A stretch of 64,000 nucleotides of DNA from an uncultured Lactobacillus sp. (GCA_948500755.1 CAOOYH010000007.1:1-64000), one strand, 5' to 3'; numbered from the stretch's first letter, positions 7,190 to 14,933 are shown. The notes: a model not told the origin generated them from the sequence alone. Numbers and translations: made by a program.

Positions 7190-7954
7190 CTATTGTAAAT
7201 ATGCGGTATAGAATAAGTATCCTGCTAATACTAATGATAAAGCTGCTGTTATCCATCTAACCAAAGTTGGCGACATATACTTAATACTCTTTTGACCTAG
7301 ATACCCTCCAACAAATAATCCAATTGCTAAAGGAATTGCCATTTTCCAATCTACTCTAGATCCAACAATGAATACAATTAAAGCTACTAGATTTCCAAGC
7401 GAGCCTAAGATATTCTTCATTGCATTTACAGTGACAAAGCTGGCATCACTAACATAAGTTAAAAAGATTAAGTTTAACACTCCAGCCGCTGCTCCAAAGT
7501 ATCCAGTATAAATTCCCGCAAATAATATTCCAATATATGCGGCGATAGTTTTACCTGTAGAATGTTCACCATCTAAATCAAAAAATTTTTTACTTCCACT
7601 TAAAACTAGCATCCCTCCTGAAAAAATCACGAAGAAAGGAACTAATTTTTCAAAAACCGTCCCCGGAAAACGCAAAAGCAAAATACTCCCAAGCAGCGCT
7701 CCACTTAAGATAAAGAGTGCATATTTAGCCGCTTCACGCCAATGTCCCTTCATATCCTCTAAAGATGACAAAGCAGATCCAAAACCTGTAAAAATCAAAG
7801 CTGCTGTATTAGTAATATTAGCCATTACAGGAGGAGCGCCTGCGATTAACAGTGCTGGATAGGAAACCAAGGACGCCATACTTGCCACCGCAGAAACGAC
7901 TCCCGCTAAAATGCCTGCAAAAATTAAAAAGATAATTGTCCCTATTGTTCCCAT
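7190..7954 (-). CDS. TSUP (TauE/SafE) family membrane permease
   Basis: This 254-residue protein has about eight hydrophobic segments. Features typical of the 4-toluene sulfonate uptake permease family are the opening GVVSAVASMASLVSYPALL and the mid-protein repeat GIYTGYFGAAAGVLNLIFL. Members move sulfite, sulfonates, thiosulfate or other organic anions; the direction and substrate here are unknown. It is monocistronic and reads opposite to the DJ-1 gene next door. No sulfur-metabolism genes lie nearby to sharpen the call. Confidence 0.85.
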   Translation of the reverse strand: MGTIGTIIFLIFAGILAGVVSAVASMASLVSYPALLIAGAPPVMANITNTAALIFTGFGSALSSLEDMKGHWREAAKYALFILSGALLGSILLLRFPGTVFEKLVPFFVIFSGGMLVLSGSKKFFDLDGEHSTGKTIAAYIGILFAGIYTGYFGAAAGVLNLIFLTYVSDASFVTVNAMKNILGSLGNLVALIVFIVGSRVDWKMAIPLAIGLFVGGYLGQKSIKYMSPTLVRWITAALSLVLAGYLFYTAYLQ

Positions 7955-8044
7955 TATTTCTTATTTCCTCGTCTATTACGGTTTCATCAATTATACACCA
8001 CTTCAAATGTTTAAATTCTATCTTTCTAGATTTTTCAAATAAAG

Positions 8045-8063
8045 ACTATAATTAACTTATAGT
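8045..8063. promoter_or_regulatory. promoter -10 box inside a perfect inverted repeat, upstream of the DJ-1 gene
   Basis: TATAAT (8047-8052) is a consensus -10 for the rightward gene at 8086, with only a weak -35. It sits inside the perfect repeat ACTATAA-TTAAC-TTATAGT. Such overlap is typical of an operator where a repressor would block RNA polymerase; the regulator is unknown. Confidence 0.5.
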
Positions 8064-8085
8064 TTTTATTTGAAAGGAAGATTTT

Positions 8086-8670
8086 ATGACAAAAGTTGCT
8101 GTAGTTTTCGCAGACGGCTGCGAAGAAGTCGAAGGACTTAGTGTAGTCGATGTTTTACGTCGCTTAAACGTTGAAACAGATATGGTTGGTTTAAAGAGCA
8201 TTAATGTACTAGGTGATCACAATATTAAATTGACTTGTGATAAAGTAGTCGATGATAGTTTACTAGATTATGACCTAGTAGCTTTTCCCGGAGGAAGAAC
8301 CGGCGCTGAAAACTTACGTGATGACAAAAAATTAGCTGACTTAATGGTTAAACGTCATAAACAAGGTAAGTGGGATGCGGCAATGTGTGCAGCTCCAATT
8401 GCTCTTGGCCGTTATGGTGTTTTGGACAATGCAGATTATACCTGTTATCCAGGCTTTGAAAAACAAATTGAAAAAGATGCTCCTACAAGCCATTTTAAAG
8501 AAACTATCACCGTGACTGACAATGACAAAAAGGTGATCACTAGTCGTGGTCCTGCCACTGCCTGGGCTTATGCTTATGCAATTGCAGATGCATTGGGTAT
8601 TGATACCACCGAAATCAAAAAGGGCATGCTTTATGATTATTTAGCTACTCATATTCAAGAAAGCCTTTAA
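8086..8670 (+). CDS. DJ-1/PfpI family protein (YajL/ThiJ type)
   Basis: The single-domain Rossmann-like fold has the nucleophile elbow MCAAPIALG, with cysteine near residue 101, and the partner glutamate in CEEVEGLS near residue 15. The family also shows FPGGRTGAENLRDD. DJ-1 proteins are linked to oxidative-stress protection and have glyoxalase or deglycase-like activities in some members. Its 194 residues are full length. GAAAGGAAG lies upstream of the ATG. It is transcribed alone and ends at the hairpin terminator 8677-8704. Confidence 0.9.
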   Translation: MTKVAVVFADGCEEVEGLSVVDVLRRLNVETDMVGLKSINVLGDHNIKLTCDKVVDDSLLDYDLVAFPGGRTGAENLRDDKKLADLMVKRHKQGKWDAAMCAAPIALGRYGVLDNADYTCYPGFEKQIEKDAPTSHFKETITVTDNDKKVITSRGPATAWAYAYAIADALGIDTTEIKKGMLYDYLATHIQESL

Positions 8671-8676
8671 CCATCA

Positions 8677-8704
8677 AATAGCTTGGAAGTAATTTCAAGC
8701 TATT
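8677..8704 (+). terminator. terminator of the DJ-1 gene
   Basis: AATAGCTTG pairs with CAAGCTATT around an 11-base loop, followed by seven Ts. Confidence 0.85.
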
Positions 8705-8716
8705 TTTTTACAAAAA

Positions 8717-8746
8717 AAGACTAAGAAAAAATTTTTTCTCAGTCTT
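8717..8746. terminator. second A/T-tract hairpin after the DJ-1 gene
   Basis: AAGACT-A-AGAAAAAA pairs with TTTTTTCTC-AGTCTT. It could act as a back-up terminator, or as the upstream boundary of the structured non-coding stretch that follows. Confidence 0.5.
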
Positions 8747-8749
8747 CCG

Positions 8750-9600
8750 TGCTTTACTTTATACGAATGTGATTTTTAAAGTCATAATTATTAACACTTG
8801 TTATCAAGTTGTACTAACCCTCACTGAAGAGTTCAAAGATTCAGTTTATTCAAAAATATTATTTCTATTAGAGCGTTTTGGGGTGAACAAATTTAATATA
8901 ACAATAATCAAGTTGAAGGAGGAATAATGCAATAATATCATCATGTTTAAATAAATCCACTTAAACATGTACATTAAGAAAATTGCTAATTCAAAATATT
9001 CATAACGAACTCACACACTGGGGAATGTGTGAAAAATATAATATCGTTTGAGTAAACCATTAAGTAAAATAATTTCAATCAAGGTAGTTAGCAATGTAAT
9101 AGAGAGTGATTGTTTAAAATTTTATCAGAAGTATTTTTAAAAATAATATTTAACAGCAACATTGATCTTAAGAAGGAATAAATGAATTTAAATCGAACCT
9201 AGATTGAGTATGGAGTAAAAGATAGGGGTAATATCTAGGTTCATTAAGTTCGCTAAAATTTACAACAATCAATATAAGTTAACTTGACTAAAATATTAAT
9301 ATTATAACAGCAAATATAATTATAAATAACTAATTCACTATTATTTTAATTATAACTTTAACTTGTTTAACTTGATGACATAAACTTTTTGTTATAACTC
9401 AATCTCTTTTTAGCAAAGAGATCTACAAAGGCTTCAGGTCTTTTGGGTCTCTCCTTTTCTAAAAGAAGTTATTTAAATTTTTAACCAGCTTTTATAAAGC
9501 TAGTATTAGCAAGTACTTACTAATACTTAATATAACACGATAAGAGTTATATTAAAAGATATAAGTAAATAATTTTTTTACTTTATGATACTTTTATTTT
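8750..9600 (+). ncRNA. candidate large structured non-coding RNA (no protein gene)
   Basis: About 850 bases have no plausible reading frame but carry many perfectly paired hairpins: ACTGAA/TTCAGT (8823-8845), CATGTTTAA/TTAAACATG (8942-8969), TCACACA/TGTGTGA (9011-9032), GAACCTAGAT/ATCTAGGTTC (9195-9242), ATCTCTTT/AAAGAGAT (9402-9422), then three hairpins abutting with no spacer: AGCTTT/AAAGCT (9487-9501), AGTATTAG/CTAATACT (9502-9527) and TAATATAAC/GTTATATTA (9528-9554). CGAACT (9006-9011) and AGTTCG (9248-9253) could close a multibranch domain. Loops are purine-rich on the plus strand, favouring rightward transcription. A final A/T hairpin at about 9556-9597, followed by T-rich sequence, may terminate it. 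Known large lactobacillal RNAs (ROOL, GOLLD) are candidates, but I cannot confirm either from memory. Confidence 0.5.
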
Positions 9601-9806
9601 ACGTTATTTTAAGCTAGTGTTCACATCTACGTAAAAAAGTTAAGATAACATACTATTTTTCAAAATGTAATATATTACTACACAAATATCCCGAAATTTT
9701 ATATAAAATTTTTACTAAATAATAATTAATATATTATTTTTACAAAATATAAAAAACATTCTAAATTGAATTTTTTCTTTAGCATCTGTATTATTCTTGA
9801 AAAAAT
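9601..9806. other. AT-rich intergenic stretch
   Basis: About 200 bases are extremely AT-rich, with no reading frame, no clear repeat and no clear promoter. I see nothing else in it. Confidence 0.5.
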
Positions 9807-9841
9807 AAAGATGATTCGTCATATGTCTACGAATCATCTTT
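9807..9841 (-). terminator. strong terminator of the small helical protein gene
   Basis: A perfect 13-bp stem (AAAGATGATTCGT/ACGAATCATCTTT) with a nine-base loop is followed on the minus strand by a T-rich run. Confidence 0.9.
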
Positions 9842-9846
9842 ACATA

Positions 9847-10218
9847 TTAATCATTTTCAATTTTATTAATTACAGCTTCGACTAAAGCATAAGCTTGTTG
9901 AGCTTGATTCTTCACTTGAACATAATTGTTTAAATTGCTGTTATCATCAGTAAGTATTTGAGCAAAAGCAATTTGTTCCGCCATTACCAAGTTAAATAAA
10001 GAATCCCACTTCTTATCTTCAAATTTTATCTTTTTTGCAGTAATTTCGGGCATCATTTCGCGAGTAGTATTAAAAGATTTTTCCAAAATTTGTTCATCCG
10101 CATCAGTTAACTCTCGTACTAGATATGCTTGATGAATTTGGTGAACTTTAAGCAAATCTTTCAATAAAGTTCTGGTCTTAGCATCCTTAGAAACGGTTTT
10201 ATCTATCTTAAGTGGCAT
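9847..10218 (-). CDS. small helical cytoplasmic protein of unknown function
   Basis: This 123-residue protein has no signal peptide or membrane segment. Composition and spacing suggest an all-alpha fold with several amphipathic helices (for example MAEQIAFAQILTDD and QVKNQAQQAYALVEAVI). I recognise no family. An AGAAAGAAG-like ribosome binding site precedes the ATG. It has its own terminator and lies next to the tetR-type gene on the same strand, separated by 76 bases. Confidence 0.7.
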   Translation of the reverse strand: MPLKIDKTVSKDAKTRTLLKDLLKVHQIHQAYLVRELTDADEQILEKSFNTTREMMPEITAKKIKFEDKKWDSLFNLVMAEQIAFAQILTDDNSNLNNYVQVKNQAQQAYALVEAVINKIEND

Positions 10219-10294
10219 ATTTATCTTCTTTCTATATTTTATCGTCGGTAATTATTATAACAAAACCTAGATATATTTAGAGTTTTAATCTCAA

Positions 10295-10873
10295 CTATGT
10301 ATCTTCTAGTTCTTTTATAGCCCCTACTCGAGCTTCAAAGAAAAAATTTGCTATTTGGAGAGCCGAGTATTTCGGATGTTTTCTCCAGTACTGAATTACT
10401 CCTATCAATGCAGAAATACTGTAATAAGAAAACATTTCCTGTTTATCTTTAGGCATATGAAGAAGCATATAAGGATGAGACTTTATCTCTAAGTTAATCA
10501 AATAGGTCATAAGTTTGTTAGTAAAACCCAAATTGCCATTTGTACCCATTAAAATATGAAGCAAGGAAAAGTTTTCTTGAAAAACTTTTAAAAAATTTGT
10601 TAGTGCTGTTAAGTCCGGAGATTCAGTTGTACTTTGGGTTTTTAGCTGGAGATTAACGATCATTTTAGAATGTGGAGCGTCAAGCTTATGAAGAAATTTT
10701 TCTTCGATCTTTTCTAATATGTCCCATTTGTCATTATAATGACGATATATCGTGACACGATTTACATTTGCTTTCTGAGCAATCTCCTTTATAGTTACCT
10801 GATTAATATCCTTTACTTGTAAAAGCGATAATAAAGCATTCTCAATTTTGTCATTAGTTTTATTGTTTTTCAT
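10295..10873 (-). CDS. TetR/AcrR family transcriptional regulator
   Basis: The N-terminal helix-turn-helix is clear (TIKEIAQKANVNRVTIYRHYNDKWDIL, about residues 23-50). The remaining 140 residues form the divergent ligand-binding and dimer domain. The start is the ATG after a TTG, with AAGGTG nine bases upstream. It diverges from the YhgE-type permease gene. The shared 90-base intergenic region contains the near-palindrome at 10924-10943 over that gene's -10 box, so it probably represses the permease operon and perhaps itself. The ligand is unknown. Confidence 0.9.
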   Translation of the reverse strand: MKNNKTNDKIENALLSLLQVKDINQVTIKEIAQKANVNRVTIYRHYNDKWDILEKIEEKFLHKLDAPHSKMIVNLQLKTQSTTESPDLTALTNFLKVFQENFSLLHILMGTNGNLGFTNKLMTYLINLEIKSHPYMLLHMPKDKQEMFSYYSISALIGVIQYWRKHPKYSALQIANFFFEARVGAIKELEDT

Positions 10874-10923
10874 CAATGCAACACCTTGTTACTTTTTGTA
10901 GTTCTATTATATCCCTATTTTCC

Positions 10924-10943
10924 TTAGAATATTTATAATCTAA
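10924..10943. promoter_or_regulatory. probable TetR operator over the permease promoter
   Basis: TTAGA and TCTAA arms flank an AT core containing TATAAT (10934-10939), the -10 box for the rightward gene at 10964. A leftward TATAAT for the tetR-type gene lies at 10906-10911. The operator role is inferred from position. Confidence 0.5.
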
Positions 10944-10963
10944 ATATTGAAAGGGATGTATAT

Positions 10964-12103
10964 ATGTTTAAACTATTAAAGAATAAATTTGTCTGGTTAC
11001 CTATCCTAGTTGCTTTATTTATTGGAGCATACTTTTCAATTACAGCAATTCCTTCAACTCATATGAAGGTTAATGATTTACCTATTGCTATTGTTAACGA
11101 AGATCAAGGTACTACTGGAAAAAATTTAACTAAGCAAATAACAACAAAAAATTCATCTAACTCTTCTAAAATGAGCATTAAATGGACAGTTTTTAATTCT
11201 CAAGAAGATTTATTAAAAGAAATGAATAAAGAAAAATATTATGGAGCAATTGTTATTCCCAAAAATTTTTCCTCTAATCTTCAAAGTCTAATGACCCCTA
11301 ACCCCAAAAAGGCTAAATTAAAAATCATCATTAATCAGGGTATGGGAACTACCATTACGACACAAGTAAATACAGCCTTAACTGAAATGACCCATCAAAT
11401 TAATACTGCCTTAGGCAAGCAACTACTACAAACTTTATCTAAAAAAATGCCTGCCATACCAGCAGAAATGGCTTCCAATTTAACTAATCCACTAACTATA
11501 GAAACAGAAAAAATTAATAAGACCGGCGATTTAGCAAATGGAGGCGCTCATTTCTTCCAATCTGTTTGGCTAGGATGTTTAGGAACTTCAATGCTTCTTG
11601 GATTTGCCTTTTCAAAGATTAAATTTAAATCTCTTCGAGAAAAATTTAGTGCTTTAGGAGTTCAGCTACTTTCTGCAATTATTTCATCCTTTGTAATCGG
11701 GTATGGAGTGATATATCTACAATCCACAATTCTTAATGTAACTATTCCTAATTTTACTTTACTTGGTTTATTCCTATCACTATGCGCATTCTCGTTCATT
11801 ATTTTTATTAACGGCGTAGAGTCTTGGGTAGGATTAATTTCAATTCCTATTTTTATGTTACTTTTATTCTTCGCTGCTCCATTGCTAACCGCTATACCTG
11901 AATCATTAAATGGCTTTTACAGTACACTGTCTAATTGGTTACCTATGTCCTACATGTATAGAGGTGTCAAAAGTATTATGTACTTTAACAACTCACCTTC
12001 TCAGTCAATAATTATGGGTTTAATTTATACTATAATCGTTGGACTAATTTTAGTAATAAGTGCTCAATTTAAAAAAGATAAGAAAAAGGAAGTCGATGCT
12101 TAA
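10964..12103 (+). CDS. YhgE/Pip-type ABC-2 membrane protein
   Basis: This 379-residue protein has one N-terminal membrane segment (residues 10-28). A long extracytoplasmic domain (about 30-195) contains the family signature of short LPIAIVNEDQGTTG followed by a segment like YYGAIVIPKNFS. About five C-terminal membrane segments follow (200-372). This is the layout of the YhgE/Pip and ABC-2 permease group, which often exports drugs or cell-envelope compounds. No ATPase is adjacent. A TetR regulator is divergent, and the next gene starts within its stop codon (TAATG), so the three rightward genes form an operon. Confidence 0.82.
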   Translation: MFKLLKNKFVWLPILVALFIGAYFSITAIPSTHMKVNDLPIAIVNEDQGTTGKNLTKQITTKNSSNSSKMSIKWTVFNSQEDLLKEMNKEKYYGAIVIPKNFSSNLQSLMTPNPKKAKLKIIINQGMGTTITTQVNTALTEMTHQINTALGKQLLQTLSKKMPAIPAEMASNLTNPLTIETEKINKTGDLANGGAHFFQSVWLGCLGTSMLLGFAFSKIKFKSLREKFSALGVQLLSAIISSFVIGYGVIYLQSTILNVTIPNFTLLGLFLSLCAFSFIIFINGVESWVGLISIPIFMLLLFFAAPLLTAIPESLNGFYSTLSNWLPMSYMYRGVKSIMYFNNSPSQSIIMGLIYTIIVGLILVISAQFKKDKKKEVDA

Positions 12104-12747
12104 TGAAACTGTTTATCTTAGGGGCCACTGGCCGAACTGGAAAAGAATTAATTAAACAAGCAACGGAACGTGGATATGAAATAGTAGCATATGTACGTTC
12201 ACCACAAAAATTAGTACCACAGGACAATCTCAAAATTATTCAAGGCAATCTCAATGAAACATCAAAAATGGAACACGCCTTAGCTTCTTGTGATGCTGTT
12301 TTAGTAACTCTCGGCAATCCCGTAAATGACAGCTCAGCTAATTTGTTTGAAAGTCTAATGCCTAACCTTATTAAAAGCATGCAACATACAAACGTATCTC
12401 GAATTATTAGTCTATCTAGTTTAGGAACTGGAGATACAATTAAGAATGTCTCTTATCCCTATAAACTGGGTGTCAAAACTTTTTTAAAGGGAAACCAAGC
12501 TGATCATGAAAAAGGAGAACAACATCTTATCCATTCTAATTTGAATTGGACTCTAATTTATCCAGGTCCCTTATTTAATGGAGATAAAACTTCCCATCCT
12601 TTAGTAAAAAATGCAGCGTCTGAATATAAGATGCCTGGTGCTCCTAGAACCAACCGAGCCGATGTTGCTGCCGTCATGTTAGATCAATTAAATAATAAAT
12701 CAAGTTATAAACAAAAATTAATTATGTGTTCAAAACAGGAGGACTGA
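12103..12747 (+). CDS. NAD(P)-binding NmrA-like / atypical short-chain dehydrogenase protein
   Basis: The N-terminal dinucleotide-binding motif is FILGATGRTGKELI (GxxGxxG). A Rossmann core follows with a conserved AYVRSPQKL, typical of proteins that prefer NADPH. The 214 residues lack the classical YxxxK catalytic pair of true dehydrogenases, so a redox-sensing or flavin-reductase-like role (NmrA, YwnB and SDR_a5 type) is likely. It overlaps the permease stop by one base (TAATG) and ends just before the sirtuin gene. Confidence 0.85.
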   Translation: MKLFILGATGRTGKELIKQATERGYEIVAYVRSPQKLVPQDNLKIIQGNLNETSKMEHALASCDAVLVTLGNPVNDSSANLFESLMPNLIKSMQHTNVSRIISLSSLGTGDTIKNVSYPYKLGVKTFLKGNQADHEKGEQHLIHSNLNWTLIYPGPLFNGDKTSHPLVKNAASEYKMPGAPRTNRADVAAVMLDQLNNKSSYKQKLIMCSKQED

Positions 12748-12749
12748 AA

Positions 12750-13445
12750 ATGAACAACACACCAAAATTAAAGGAGATGTTATTAGCAAGTCACTTCACA
12801 GTAGCTATCACAGGAGCTGGAATTTCCAATAGTTGCGGAATTGCAGATATGGAAAAGATGAATGTCTTAAATGCTATCGAAACTTCTTTAGCTCCCCTTG
12901 TTCAGATGCATCCCGAACGTTCTTACAATTTATTACGTAAATCGTTTTTAAACGGAATTTTCGAAAAAGGACCTTCTCTAACTCATCGTAAAATTTCTAC
13001 TTTAGAAAAAGATGGGTTAATACAAGGTACAATTACTACCAATATTGATCATCTACATTCTTTAGCTGGTTCAACACAAGTAGCAGAAATTCAAGGTTCA
13101 TATGCTATCAACAAATGCTCTCAATGCGGACATCATAATGATAATATTGAAATTTGGAACAATGGGCATGCACACCGATGCTCAAAATGCAATGGCTTAA
13201 TGTTATCCTTTCCTGTTTATTCTCATGTTGGTGTCTATGAAAAGGCAATGACCCAAGCTAAACAATGGATGACAAAAGCTGAATTAGTACTAATTGTTGG
13301 CTCTAAAGGAAACTATAGTTACTACTTGAATAATTTATCTCCCTCAACCTCTATTATTCAAATAAATCCTCAAGTAACTCAATTTGATAACATTGCTACA
13401 CTAAATATAAAAGATGAAGCCGATAACGTCTTCAAAAAATTATAA
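12750..13445 (+). CDS. divergent Sir2-family (sirtuin) protein lacking the catalytic histidine
   Basis: The start is the ATG 24 bases inside the longest frame, with AGGAGG seven bases upstream. The 231-residue protein has the NAD-binding opening ITGAGISNSCGIADM, the TTNIDHLH segment (TQNIDGLH in the family) and a four-cysteine zinc ribbon (CSQCG and CSKCNG). Two hallmark sites are altered. The GIPDFR loop reads GIADME, and the strand that normally ends LHG with the catalytic histidine reads EIQGSY. Normal NAD-dependent deacetylation is therefore doubtful. It could bind NAD or ADP-ribose without catalysis, or have another activity. It is the last gene of the TetR-controlled operon, with a terminator at 13487-13522. 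Confidence 0.85.
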   Translation: MNNTPKLKEMLLASHFTVAITGAGISNSCGIADMEKMNVLNAIETSLAPLVQMHPERSYNLLRKSFLNGIFEKGPSLTHRKISTLEKDGLIQGTITTNIDHLHSLAGSTQVAEIQGSYAINKCSQCGHHNDNIEIWNNGHAHRCSKCNGLMLSFPVYSHVGVYEKAMTQAKQWMTKAELVLIVGSKGNYSYYLNNLSPSTSIIQINPQVTQFDNIATLNIKDEADNVFKKL

Positions 13446-13486
13446 ATAATATTATACGCAAGCTAAAAACCACTTCTATATATTTT

Positions 13487-13522
13487 CCTGTTGTTGAATA
13501 TCCCCGATATTCTGTCAACAGG
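13487..13522 (+). terminator. terminator of the permease-NmrA-sirtuin operon
   Basis: CCTGTTG/CAACAGG forms the base of a long hairpin whose upper stem is GAATAT/ATATTC, followed by six Ts. Confidence 0.9.
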
Positions 13523-13537
13523 ATTTTTTAATACAAA

Positions 13538-13876
13538 AAGTGATACTTCTCACTTATTTAGAACCTTCAATTTAATAAAAGGGATGTCTATTTTCTTTTA
13601 ATTATTGTAAAGTTTACAAATTATCAACTAATAAACTTAATCAACAAAAAAAGCATCCCACTTGGGAATGCTTTTTGTATAAACGTAAATTCGAAAATTA
13701 ACGCTTTGAGAATTTCGGGTTAGTAAAACTAGAATAATTTTCCACTTCATTGGATTCTAATCTACAATATTCCATATAGTTTTTATTCAAATTACATATG
13801 ATCATATGATATGGAAGAAACTTGAACAAAATTCTTGTAGTTGGAAAACTTTGTGACCAATTTACCGATTATCTTA
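13538..13876. other. intergenic stretch at the edge of the accessory segment
   Basis: This stretch has no gene. It contains a small AAGTGA/TCACTT hairpin (about 13538-13557), the first copy of the duplicated rpsI tail and terminator (13643-13714) and a perfect 14-base palindrome CATATGATCATATG (13795-13808). Nothing else is recognisable. Confidence 0.5.
13643..13714. repeat. direct repeat, copy 1: duplicated rpsI 3' end plus terminator
   Basis: About 72 bases match 14863-14933 almost perfectly. They include the last codons of rpsI (FSKR-stop, read on the minus strand), the 20 or so bases after the stop and the GCATTCC/GGAATGC-type terminator hairpin. In this copy one stem base differs (GCATCCC), leaving a bulge. 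The copies diverge immediately beyond these limits. The 1.15 kb between them carries two unknown genes. Confidence 0.85.
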
Positions 13877-14101
13877 CTAAACTTCATCCTTTTTAGGATG
13901 GAGCTTTTTTAATTTTAAAAATTTATATTGTAAAGATAACAGTTCGCACAATATCAACACAAATCCACATACAATTCCTACTCGTAACCACTCCCAAGAA
14001 ATTACGTTACGAAAAATTACACCACATAAAAAGAGAAAACAAACTAAGTAGCCACTATATAACTCAATTCTTAGATCGCGTAAGCTTTTTCTTGACTTCA
14101 T
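13877..14101 (-). CDS. small two-helix membrane protein of unknown function
   Basis: The start was set at MKSRKSLRDLR (14101), because GGAGG lies nine bases upstream; a start six codons earlier would place that site inside the gene. The 74-residue protein has a basic N-terminus, two membrane segments (about residues 12-30 and 36-55) and a lysine-rich tail (LKLKKLHPKKDEV). It lies inside the segment bracketed by the rpsI-tail repeat. No family is recognised. Confidence 0.65.
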   Translation of the reverse strand: MKSRKSLRDLRIELYSGYLVCFLFLCGVIFRNVISWEWLRVGIVCGFVLILCELLSLQYKFLKLKKLHPKKDEV

Positions 14102-14245
14102 CTCATTTTTCCTCCCCATAAAATATATTTCAGTAATATATCATAGTATGGTAGATAAATCCATCCTTCCTATAATATGCATTTGCTTTTATACCAAAAA
14201 GCTAAACCAAGACTTTATAGGATAATTAGAGGGGCTATTTTACTG

Positions 14246-14276
14246 AACTTCCGCCTTATGTAGAGGGAGTTTTTTA
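14246..14276 (+). terminator. rightward terminator-like hairpin with no matching gene
   Basis: AACTTCC pairs with GGGAGTT (one wobble) around a 12-base loop and is followed by TTTTTT. No rightward gene precedes it, so it may end a small rightward transcript or be a remnant inside the accessory segment. Confidence 0.45.
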
Positions 14277-14328
14277 TTGACATATTAATAGAATGTTTAC
14301 AGACAAAATTGTTCACACAAATAGAAAA

Positions 14329-14823
14329 TTATCGTGCTTCTTTAAAATAAAAACCTTGAGATATTACTAATTTTTCAGCCACTTCTCTTTGACTAGCGGT
14401 TAAATTATAAAAGCTTAATCTTATTCCACCTTCATATAAAACTAAAGCCAAATTATCTTTATCTATTAATGCAATTTTTAAACCTGATTCTTCATGCAGA
14501 CAAAAGTGTTTAATAATTTTGCTTATTTCCCTATATTCTAAATAATCTAGTAAATTTTCATGAAGTAATCTATTTAGCCTTTCATCTTTATAGTCAACTT
14601 CATCTAAATAAATTTCTGACTCATAATAACTAACTAATCCCATGATTATCCAGGAAATTTTCTTAGAATAGTCATTATAATATTCTTCTTGCATAAATGT
14701 TTCAAATTCATCAAATTTATCATTATCAAATTGAAAAGTCTTTGGGAAAAAGTCCAAATATGATATCGTATCCTCTCTTTCATCTACGTGATCTAAAATA
14801 TCATCTAATTTACTTTCTAACAA
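14329..14823 (-). CDS. cytoplasmic protein of unknown function, 164 residues
   Basis: It is an acidic, soluble protein without a signal or membrane segment, rich in tyrosine, aspartate and glutamate. It begins LESKLDDILDHVDERED from a TTG start, with AGGAG about ten bases upstream. The C-terminus has a short sheet-like stretch (LALVLYEGGIRLSFYNL). No family is recognised. It is the larger of two genes carried between the duplicated rpsI tails and ends 48 bases after the first copy's side of the segment begins to be AT-rich. Its codon use looks less like the ribosomal genes next door. Confidence 0.7.
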   Translation of the reverse strand: MLESKLDDILDHVDEREDTISYLDFFPKTFQFDNDKFDEFETFMQEEYYNDYSKKISWIIMGLVSYYESEIYLDEVDYKDERLNRLLHENLLDYLEYREISKIIKHFCLHEESGLKIALIDKDNLALVLYEGGIRLSFYNLTASQREVAEKLVISQGFYFKEAR

Positions 14824-14862
14824 TACTTATAAACTCCTATGAATCTTCAATCACATCTGTCT

Positions 14863-14933
14863 AACAAAAAAGCATTCCACTTGGGAATGCTTTTTGTATA
14901 AACGTAAATTCGAAAATTAACGCTTTGAGAATT
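14863..14933. repeat. direct repeat, copy 2: native rpsI 3' end plus terminator
   Basis: This is the functional copy, overlapping the last codons of rpsI. The hairpin GCATTCC-caagt-GGAATGC flanked by A and T tracts (14866-14895) is the rpsI terminator on the minus strand. Confidence 0.85.
14866..14895 (-). terminator. terminator of the rplM-rpsI operon
   Basis: AAAAAGCATTCC and GGAATGCTTTTTT form a perfect stem with a five-base loop and a T run on the minus strand. Confidence 0.9.

Noticed and set aside
8750..9600. CRISPR array or tracrRNA locus in the gene-free stretch
   Set aside because: There are no regularly spaced repeats and no cas genes nearby; the repeats seen are all inverted and different from each other.
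13795..13808. 14-base palindrome CATATGATCATATG as an attachment core
   Set aside because: It occurs once and is not repeated at the other end of the accessory segment, so there is no evidence that it is an integration site.
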